Shown: one piece after another, positions 63,569-64,000 of the stretch
Position numbering within the stretch: the stretch's first letter is position 1
How the letters are laid out: each line of letters starts with the position of its first letter
Position numbers and translations under genes: made by a program
The notes under the pieces: model-generated
What the model was told of the DNA's origin: nothing
Database searches by the model: none
Seen by the model: the letters and a program-made list of their open reading frames with translations, nothing else
Assembly: GCF_001308875.1 (NCBI RefSeq)
Contig: NZ_KQ465108.1
Coordinates: 1 to 64,000, forward strand
Length of the DNA: 64,000 nucleotides
From: Lysinibacillus sp. ZYM-1
Lineage (GTDB): Bacteria; Bacillota; Bacilli; Bacillales_A; Planococcaceae
Direction of reading: 5' to 3'

Positions 63569-63600
63569 AATTAAAGGTAAAAAGGAAAGGGGTAATACAT

Positions 63601-64000
63601 GTGAAAAAGCTTCTACGAAAGCAATTTATACTATGGGGAGGGAGTTTCCTTCTGTTGCTGTTGATATTATCGGCATGCAATTCTAATAGCAACACATCTG
63701 ATGTGCAGGAAAAGGAAAACGAGAAAACAGCTCAATCTGATGTGCAAGCAGAGGAAAGTGAGACAACAGTTCAATATACAACGATTACAGGGGAACAAGT
63801 TGAAATACCTGCAGATCCAAAACGAGTGGTTTATATTGGTCAGACGACTGGTGATTTCTTGGCAATGGATATTCCCGTTGTTGGTAATAATCTTCCTGAA
63901 GATCCTGCTAGTTACTATGGAGATAAACTTGAAGGAATCGTTGATATTGGAAATCCTGCTAACTTAGAGACGATTTTGACTTTAAAACCTGATCTGATTA
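63601..64000 (+). CDS. Iron-siderophore ABC substrate-binding lipoprotein, partial
   Basis: The frame starts at GTG 63601 (KKLLRKQFILWGGSFLLLLL) and runs to the window edge. A lipobox LSAC with Cys near residue 24 gives a diacylglyceryl anchor. A charged Glu/Gln-rich linker follows, then TTITGEQVEIPADPKRVVYI and IVDIGNPANLETILTLKPDLI, the typical start of PF01497 (FhuD/YclQ/FeuA-like) proteins. The C-terminal lobe is outside the window. The Fur box upstream supports an iron role; the siderophore is unknown. AAGGAAAGGGG precedes the start. Confidence 0.85.
   Translation, partial: MKKLLRKQFILWGGSFLLLLLILSACNSNSNTSDVQEKENEKTAQSDVQAEESETTVQYTTITGEQVEIPADPKRVVYIGQTTGDFLAMDIPVVGNNLPEDPASYYGDKLEGIVDIGNPANLETILTLKPDLI

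Larger units (their letters stand above)
63216..63600. other. Noncoding stretch before lipoprotein gene
   Basis: About 385 bases; contains the terminator at 63236 and the Fur box at 63550. Nothing else is recognised. Confidence 0.5.

Noticed and set aside
1..64000. tRNA and rRNA genes
   Set aside because: No cloverleaf with the TTCGA loop and no rRNA signature was found while reading.

Overview
The window looks like chromosomal DNA from a low-GC, spore-former-type Bacillota of the Lysinibacillus/Bacillaceae kind. The clues are AT-rich sequence, AAGGAGG-type ribosome binding sites with frequent TTG and GTG starts, many OmpR-type two-component systems and ABC-2 exporters, BlaI/BlaR1, and an S-layer-homology (SLH) protein. 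The assignment rests on reading protein families by eye; no database search was run.

Layout. 1-1409: an IS3-family (IS150-type) insertion sequence, cut by the left window edge, with a readable -1 frameshift site. 1582-5606: catabolic block on the minus strand (SolA-type flavin amine oxidase, NCS2 purine permease, guanine deaminase). 5806-7996: LysR regulator divergent from a YbfB/YjiJ-type MFS carrier; a paralogous pair lies at 28282-30447. 8182-10793: methyltransferase, DUF6886-like protein, Nudix hydrolase, DUF523 protein. 10850-21332: dense membrane-defence region with a FtsX/MacB-type ABC pair, a DUF4184 membrane protein, an ABC-2 pair co-directional with a response regulator and sensor kinase, and a second ABC-2 pair divergent from a TetR repressor. 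21457-28115: MerR-like coiled-coil protein, a secreted protein of unknown function, and an operon joining a PmtA-like methyltransferase, a DedA protein and a two-component system. 30489-38149: YitT protein, winged-helix regulator, a six-gene yxlEFG-like double ABC operon ending in a GntR regulator, and a multi-pass permease.

38810-56323 is accessory DNA: a parallel beta-helix secreted protein, an IS110-family element whose leader looks right for a bridge RNA, a large secreted serine hydrolase flanked by related direct repeats, a 691-residue protein with 28 YadA-like 14-residue repeats and a Peptidase_G2-like C-terminus, an HxlR/flavin reductase pair, an unrecognised two-gene operon (an HNH-like protein and a 761-residue coiled-coil protein), a small unlisted gene, a GNAT acetyltransferase, a truncated NlpC/P60-like gene and BlaI/BlaR1. 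Three decayed 3' ends of one tyrosine recombinase family lie in this stretch and just beyond it (41900, 54167, 56632), which marks it as a repeated integration area.

56852-64000: surface and secretion block with a small membrane coiled-coil protein, an SLH-anchored protein, a 1270-residue secreted endonuclease/phosphatase-fold nuclease and, behind a Fur box, the start of an iron-siderophore binding lipoprotein cut by the right edge.

The best candidates for something undescribed are the 49108-52040 operon, the IS110 leader RNA, the SHAEG repeat protein and the methyltransferase-DedA-two-component operon.
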